Source: Gordionus sp. m RMFG-2023 (taxonomy: Eukaryota; Nematomorpha; Gordioida; Chordodea; Parachordodidae). Taken from it: a DNA stretch of 64,000 nucleotides. The translations under genes and the position numbers were made by a program. The notes beneath the pieces were generated by a model. That model made no database searches and was not told where the DNA came from. It was given only the letters and a program-made list of their open reading frames with translations. The stretch covers positions 16,717,366 through 16,781,365 of the forward strand of contig NC_088777.1 of the NCBI RefSeq assembly GCF_954871325.1. Reading direction: 5' to 3'. Positions 58,175 through 64,000 of the stretch are shown here, piece by piece; position 1 is the first letter of the stretch, and every line of letters begins with the position of its first letter.

Positions 58175-59341
58175 AGGTCCGTGAAGTTGGTCCCACAATT
58201 TTTGATTTTCAATGGTTTATCAGTTGGTATGATTTGTACCGTTTTCAGTTCGATTTGTACCATCACCGTTTTTGAGATATTCAAAGAACAAAATGGGGTG
58301 CCAACTTCACGACAGCCCCCCAACTTTTGAATTTAAAATTAAAAAGTGCATAGGTCGATAAAGAATGATTTGTACCGTTTTCAGTTCGATTTGTACCATC
58401 ACATTTTCCAGCTATTGACCGTTAAAAATATGGCGCCAAAAATAAAAAACACTCAAAATTTATTTTTTTAAAAAATTTTTTAACGTACAACGATAGAGAA
58501 TTTTTTCTCTTCCTAATGATGCCTCAAATTAAGCTTTTCATTATTTATTTCGGAAATCAAATTTTAAACCTTATATTATAGTGTGAAGTTAGCCCCCCCC
58601 CCCGTTATTCAAAATTTGAGATTTTTAAAACGGGATTGATTTGTACCGTTTCAAACTCGATTTGTACTACCGTTTTCCAGCTATTGACCGTTAAAGATAT
58701 GGGGCCAAAAATAAAAAACACTCAAAATTTATTTTAAAAAATTTTTTTTAACGTACAACAGTAGGGCGCCATATCTTTAACGGTCAATAGCTGGAAAACG
58801 GTAATAGTACAAATCGAGATTGAAACGGTACAAATCAATCCCGTTTTAAAAATTTGAAAAATCTCAAATTTTGAATATCGGGGGGGGGGGGGGCTAACTT
58901 CACGCTATAATATAAGGTTTAAAATTTGATTTCCGAAATAAATAATGAAGATAAAGCTTATTTTGAGGCATCATTAGGAAGAGAAAAAAATTCTCTACCG
59001 TTGTACGTTAAAAAATTTTTAAAAAATAAATTTTGAGTGTTTTTTATTTTTGGCGCCATATTTTTAACGGTCAATAGCTGGAAAACGGTGATGGTACAAA
59101 TCGAACTGAAAACGATACAAATCATTCTTTATCGACCTATGCACTTTTTATTTTTAAATTCAAAAGTTGGAGGGGGGGGGGCTGTCGTGAAGTTGGCCCC
59201 CCATTTTGTTCTTTGAATATCTCAAAAACGGTGATGGTAAAAATCGAACTGAAAACGGTACAAATCAGTACGAATCGGGTACAAATCATACCAACTGATA
59301 AACCATTGAAAATCAAAAATTGTGGGCAACTTCACGGACCT
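58175..59341. mobile_element. foldback element, almost entirely one inverted repeat
   Basis: The ends AGGTCCGTGAAGTTGG and CAACTTCACGGACCT are inverted. The match continues for about 580 bp per arm around a centre near 58,755. Motifs include GATTTGTACCGTTT(C), CAGCTATTGACCGTTAAA, GGCGCCA and poly-C/poly-G runs of up to 14. The flanks AAAAAATA on both sides may be an 8-bp target duplication but are low-complexity. No coding sequence: the small frames at 58,138-58,323 and 59,213-59,398 are the two arms of the same DNA. Confidence 0.8.
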
Positions 59342-61265
59342 CAAAAAATATTATTAAGAAGCATATTGTATATTTATAGTGCTGTAAAACATTTCTAAAA
59401 AAATCGGTTCACCTTCGTTCAAAATTTTATGATAAAATTTTTTTTAAATTTAATGATAAATAAATGTCTTATATTTAACACAATATATTATCAATGTTAA
59501 AAAATAATATAATTATAAATACAATATAATATAGCGAATAAAAATATAATTTTATTTAAAAAAAATTTTTCTTATTAAATTTTAATAACAATTGTTTTTC
59601 ATAATTTTTATATGATAGACAGGAACGCCTGGCACTTAATACGGCCATAGTTATACTAGAAATGTGCTCTACAGGCCACACTCTGACAGATTTTCTCATA
59701 GAGCTTCATTATTAACATCAAAAACTCAACGAAATCCACGAATGTGAAATAAGGGTATTTTGTATTTACAATATTTCTGCATAATCATTTTCAAGGTTAA
59801 TATTGGATCTAGTATGTTTTTGTTTCGTCTGTACGCGCATATGTATTTGGGGAAAAGATGAAGTGTGGATGCTATGATTTTATTTTTTAAAGAAGACCAT
59901 AAAAAATTTTGAGATAGGATGTGAGAGCTACGGCTCGGTAATAAGTAAATTTTTGTGGGTCTTTGATTTTACAGCTATTGACCGTTAAAGATATGGGGCC
60001 AAAAATAAAAAACACTCAAAATTTATTTTAAAAAATTTTTTTTAACGTACAACAGTAGGGCGCCATATCTTTAACGGTCAATAGCTGGAAAACGGTAATA
60101 GTACAAATCGAGATTGAAACGGTACAAATCAATCCCGTTTTAAAAATTTGAAAAATCTCAAATTTTGAATATCGGGGGGGGGGGGGGCTAACTTCACGCT
60201 ATAATATAAGGTTTAAAATTTGATTTCCGAAATAAATAATGAAGATAAAGCTTATTTTGAGGCATCATTAGGAAGAGAAAAAAAATTCTCTACCGTTGTA
60301 CGTTAAAAAATTTTTAAAAAATAAATTTTGAGTGTTTTTTATTTTTGGCGCCATATTTTTAACGGTCAATAGCTGGAAAACGGTGATGGTACAAATCGAA
60401 CTGAAAACGATACAAATCATTCTTTATCGACCTATGCACTTTTTATTTTTAAATTCAAAAGTTGGAGGGGGGGGGGCTGTCGTGAAGTTGGCCCCCCATT
60501 TTGTTCTTTGAATATCTCAAAAACGGTGATGGTAAAAATCGAACTGAAAACGGTACAAATCAGTACGAATCGGGTACAAATCATACCAACTGATAAACCA
60601 TTGAAAATCAAAAATTGTGGGCAACTTCACGGACCTCAAAAAATATTATTAAGAAGCATATTGTATATTTATAGTGCTGTAAAACATTTCTAAAAAAATC
60701 GGTTCACCTTCGTTCAAAATTTTATGATAAAATTTTTTTTAAATTTAATGATAAATAAATGTCTTATATTTAACACAATATATTATCAATGTTAAAAAAT
60801 AATATAATTATAAATACAATATAATATAGCGAATAAAAATATAATTTTATTTAAAAAAAATTTTTCTTATTAAATTTTAATAACAATTGTTTTTCATAAT
60901 TTTTATATGATAGACAGGAACGCCTGGCACTTAATACGGCCATAGTTATACTAGAAATGTGCTCTACAGGCCACACTCTGACAGATTTTCTCATAGAGCT
61001 TCATTATTAACATCAAAAACTCAACGAAATCCACGAATGTGAAATAAGGGTATTTTGTATTTACAATATTTCTGCATAATCATTTTCAAGGTTAATATTG
61101 GATCTAGTATGTTTTTGTTTCGTCTGTACGCGCATATGTATTTGGGGAAAAGATGAAGTGTGGATGCTATGATTTTATTTTTTAAAGAAGACCATAAAAA
61201 ATTTTGAGATAGGATGTGAGAGCTACGGCTCGGTAATAAGTAAATTTTTGTGGGTCTTTGATTTT
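58680..61265. repeat. 1,295-bp tandem duplication, nearly identical units
   Basis: Unit 1 runs from about 58,680 to 59,972 and unit 2 from about 59,973 to 61,265. The junction joins TTTGATTTTA to CAGCTATTGACC. The only length difference found is one A in a homopolymer (GAG followed by seven or eight A). Each unit holds the right arm of the foldback element, a hAT right end and part of the LINE RT region. Confidence 0.85.
59580..59690 (-). pseudogene. hAT C-terminal remnant of composite B (also at 60,875-60,985)
   Basis: Minus frame reads SSITMAVLSARRSCLSYKN then YEKQLLLKFNKKNFF. It aligns with SIANAVLTAKRSSLSDEN/FEKQLLLKINKKN of the 8,763-9,876 element. Confidence 0.7.
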
Positions 61266-61960
61266 AGGAAAATTACAGAATAAGCATTTGTTCCATTACA
61301 GTGGAGTATTTTCGTACTCCCATATTTTATTGAAGAGGGCTAATAGGAAGGAAGATATTGTCATTGCGATTTTAGGTATTTAGTATTTCTCGGTGGCAAA
61401 AATAAGTAATTTTGATTTTAAAGTTCTTGCTTCTGCAGAAATCAAGAAGTTTCTTGCTATCCTCGCTATTCAGTTGTTGTATGGTAGCATATCCGGTGAC
61501 ATTACTGTTAACATATTCTGCTTCTTTACCAATTTTCAGGTTTAGATCGCCTAGAACTATTATATTATATCTGCACAGTAGGGAGTGGATCGTATTTATC
61601 ATTATGTGAGGCCTAATTTTTCATTTCTAATTGGTGTGGCATAGAAATTTGCTATTATTTTTGACCCCAAATTTGTGTTTAAATAGAGTAGACCACATCT
61701 TTCAGAAATTGATACAATTTGATGATTAGTTTATTTATTAGAAATGCTATTTTAGACCAGATTTTAGAAGTGCTACCCAAGCAAAATATTTTATAATCAT
61801 TAAAGTTTGCAGTGTTATTCCCTGGACAGTGAGTTTCTTGATTACCTATAATGTCTACTTTCACCACTTCTAATTTTAAGAGACTCGCTAGTTTGTTTTT
61901 CATTCCATTTATATTTAGGAAAACGCAATTTGTTCTCCATTTAGTTATACTAACTTAAAT
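59700..61960 (-). pseudogene. LINE ORF2 remnant: endonuclease and part of RT
   Basis: Minus strand. Near 61,895-61,800 come GMKNKLASLLKLEV, NQETHCPGNNTAN and NDYKIFCLGSTSK. At 61,570-61,430 comes VLGDLNLKIGKEAEYV, where D-L-N is the catalytic Asp/Asn of the AP endonuclease, then KLLDFCR. At about 61,360-61,200 comes ALFNKIWEYENTPL...KIKDPQKFTYYRAVALTSYLKIF in fragments, the RT fingers (N-Y-R-x-(I/V)(S/A)L). At 59,770 comes FTFVDFVEFL, the FVDFxKAFD position. Frame changes throughout. The downstream half is present twice because of the tandem duplication. Confidence 0.65.
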
Positions 61961-62328
61961 CCAAAAAGATCCAGGTAACGTTAAAAAGATTTTTATTTAG
62001 TTTAGATTAAAGATTAGAAAAAAGTTATAGTAAAGGAAAATTTAATTTAAAAGAAATTAGCTCTTATCAGTAAAAAATTGAAATATGAAAAAGGACATCT
62101 TATTAAAAAATTTAAGACCTTTTTCTTAAAAAATTCGGATTTATATTAAATTTTTCAAATAAATATAAATGTTTTTAAAATTGAACAAACGTTAAATTCG
62201 AATGCGTTCGTCAAAAAAAAGGAATGCCATTCATCATTTCTTTTATAAAAACGAACTTCTTCACGAACGCATTCAAAATAGCATTTGTTTACAACACTAA
62301 TTCATAATCCATAATTTTTAAATTCTTT

Positions 62329-62334
62329 TTTATT
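62329..62334 (-). terminator. polyadenylation signal of the 149-aa gene
   Basis: AATAAA on the minus strand about 67 nt after the TAG stop, before the end of composite B. Confidence 0.45.
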
Positions 62335-62400
62335 GATCTAAAAAAATCTAAATATACAAACAGTGATTTGAGAAAACTACACATATAAGCTTTTAAAATT

Positions 62401-63263
62401 CTAGCGAAAAAGATTTTTCCTTCCCTTTGGGCTCTTATTATTAGTCGGGTTTTGACGATTATTAGCCTTGTCTAACGAATGTATTGTGGTGTCTTGAGTA
62501 ATGTTAGATACAAATTTCCCATTGATATACCTCTTTAATTTTATTTTTTTAGTTTTCTAGATGTAGAAATAAATAAAATAACTTATGGCATAATATAGAT
62601 TGAACATATAAAATTTTAACAAACGAAATTTCTATTTCCTGACCGAAGAATTTTTTCTATGACTTCGTAATATTATATTAAGATTTAGATAAATTAAATA
62701 TATATATATATATAAATATTGGTTGTTTAGAATAAAGCCTTAATCAAAATTTTAATATTTCCAGACCAAAATTATTGCCTAATTTCTGATTACATTTTGG
62801 TGAGAATATTTTGGTGCGCATTTATATCGAATGAATTCGTCCATTGATTGACATTTGAATAGACACGGTATGAGTTTTGGGGGACTTTCGATCTGTAAAT
62901 TATAATATTTGTATAAAAAAAATTATATGACTAATTTATTATAATCTTAATTTCCTTGAAATAATAAAACGTCCAAGTTATCTTTAAAAATATTTTTATA
63001 AAACGTATTTTGGAAGAAATATATAAATTCCGATAATTTTATAAGTAAGTAATAATAATTCATTATACCTTTGAAAAGGGATTTATATTGGCTGGTGAAT
63101 TTGTTTTAGGAAGATTTCCTTTTTTTATATTTTGTTTCGATGCTAAATCCTCAACTTCTTTTTCGTCAGAATCAGACTCAAAACCGTTGAGAGATATAAC
63201 TATCTTGTCAATTTTTATACGAATTTCTTCGAATAAAGTTACATATCGTAAATTTTTATCCAT
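62401..63263 (-). CDS. three-exon gene, 149-aa protein of unknown function
   Basis: Exon 1 is 63,263-63,069 (ATG, 65 codons). Exon 2 is 62,892-62,794 (33 codons). Exon 3 is 62,556-62,401 (51 codons and TAG). Donors are AAG|GTATAA and AAT|GTAATC. Acceptors are TATAATTTACAG and TTTCTACATCTAG. All junctions are phase 0. The N-terminus may be helical (LFEEIRIKIDKIVISLNGFE) and is followed by an acidic run (SDSDEKEVED). The C-terminal exon is strongly basic (KTKKIKLKRYINGKF ... SPKGRKNLFR), so a nucleic-acid-binding or nuclear role is conceivable but unproven. Codon use is less AT-biased than the flanks. I recognise no family, and additional 5' exons cannot be excluded. Confidence 0.6.
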
Positions 63264-64000
63264 TCTAAATTTCTCTATTAATTAAAATAATAACAAATTA
63301 TTTAAGGGGAAAAAAATAAGATATTTAATAATAGATTAATTAGATATTTTTTTATAAATCTATAAAAATGTTAAGAGAATTAATTAAGGTTTAAAGAATT
63401 ATTTTGAAATAGTTAATTGTTTTGATCTTTTATTAAATAATATGTCTTTTTATAAAGGTAAATTAATAATATACTTATTTTTTTCATATAAATATAAATT
63501 GTTGACAATTGTAACATGAATCAGGGATAGTCTATTCTTTAAATAATAAACTAATCGTTTTTTATTTAAAAAATTATTTTGTAATCGATCTTTCAAATAT
63601 TCTTAACTATTTTATGGTTATTTTCTGGGGTTGCTTTGCTACCAAATTTTTCAATTTTCGATATAAAAGATTGCGCATTAAATTGGAATTGAAGGTAGGA
63701 AGACCCACATATATTAAAATAAATCAGATCGGTATCCGCCCTATGTTTTAAAATTACGTTCCAATTCGTCCATTTTTTAATTTTTTAATTGTCGAAGTTT
63801 GTTAGGCTCAATTTATTAAAAATTATGTGTCATCAACGGGCTGAGAAAATAATTTTTAAAAAATATATAAAAGTTAAAAGAATTACTTCTATTATTATTT
63901 AATTTTTTTATATATTATTAGTTTTTTTATATATATATATTTTTAATTATAATTCTTAAATTAAAAATTTGTGAAAATTTGTTACTTAAATAAAACTATA
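63264..64000. other. upstream region of the minus-strand gene, nothing recognised
   Basis: AT-rich sequence that should contain the promoter of the three-exon gene. No specific element could be identified. Confidence 0.4.

Larger units (their letters stand above)
59377..62304 (-). mobile_element. hAT-LINE composite B (minus orientation, part duplicated)
   Basis: The hAT left end is at 62,304-62,035 (TTAGTGTTGTAAAC read inward, GAACGCATTC and GGAATGCCATTCATC arrays). LINE sequence fills 62,030 to about 59,700. The hAT right end with C-terminal transposase remnant is at 59,700-59,377 (GTTTTACAGCACTA), repeated at 60,995-60,672 by the tandem duplication. Both ends belong to the family of the 8,763 element. 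So a LINE fragment lies between two ends of one hAT. Confidence 0.65.

Noticed and set aside
58138-60693. Small frames with the motif TVQI...NRVQIIPTDKPLKIKN at three places
   Set aside because: They are the arms and the tandem copy of one foldback element. There is no start context and no family.
1-64000. LTR retrotransposons, virus-like elements, CRISPR arrays, rRNA and tRNA genes
   Set aside because: No long terminal direct repeats with capsid or integrase motifs, no regularly spaced direct repeats of CRISPR type, and no tRNA cloverleaf or rRNA core sequence were recognised on either strand.

Overview
The window is very AT-rich (roughly a quarter G+C by eye) eukaryotic DNA. It has spliced genes with short GT-AG introns, AATAAA-type polyadenylation signals, and dense DNA transposons and LINEs. 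The one recognisable host protein is a CD151-like tetraspanin, which points to an invertebrate animal. An AT-rich arthropod such as a copepod would fit but is not proven. No rRNA, tRNA, CRISPR array, LTR element or virus-like element was recognised.

Region 1-25,380 holds no convincing intact gene. It contains an 856-2,821 hAT element with decayed transposase, a second decayed transposase at 12,770-14,470, an internally deleted hAT at about 8,763-9,876, and many copies of a GC-rich short inverted-repeat element. It also has the C-terminal part of a LINE-type reverse transcriptase (23,415-24,226, minus) and an old duplication: block X at 3.7-6.3 and 16.8-20.4 kb, block Y at 7.1, 14.7 and 22.3 kb. 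All three Y copies carry the same GC-rich repeat at the same place.

Region 25,385-54,098 is one tetraspanin gene on the plus strand. Four small exons are separated by 40-44 bp introns. A 25.5-kb intron follows, then two more exons and a tentative last exon. The giant intron contains a hAT/LINE composite (26.3-27.8 kb), a complete 4,006-bp MULE with 9-bp target duplication and minisatellite-like inverted ends (30,395-34,400), and the main structure of the window: a hAT element (34,824-48,798) into which a second copy of the same element (41,561-48,502) inserted in the opposite orientation. Both insertions have perfect 8-bp target duplications (GTTGTAAC and CTATTATA). The result is a near-perfect palindrome with arms of about 6.65 kb and a 288-bp spacer. 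The outer copy carries an apparently intact 10-exon transposase gene with four tandem copies of one phase-0 exon. The inner copy has lost 82 bp and 1 bp of coding sequence. Two Tc1/mariner-IS630-like fossils lie head to head at 49-50.4 kb, and introns 5 and 6 carry short hAT-type elements with target duplications.

Region 54,100-64,000 has little up to 58 kb. It then holds a foldback element (58,175-59,341), a nearly perfect 1,295-bp tandem duplication, a second hAT/LINE composite in minus orientation (about 59,377-62,304), and a three-exon gene of unknown function on the minus strand (63,263 to 62,401, 149 aa).

Exon joins, target duplications and frame arithmetic were read directly from the sequence. 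Family names rest on remembered motifs, not searches.
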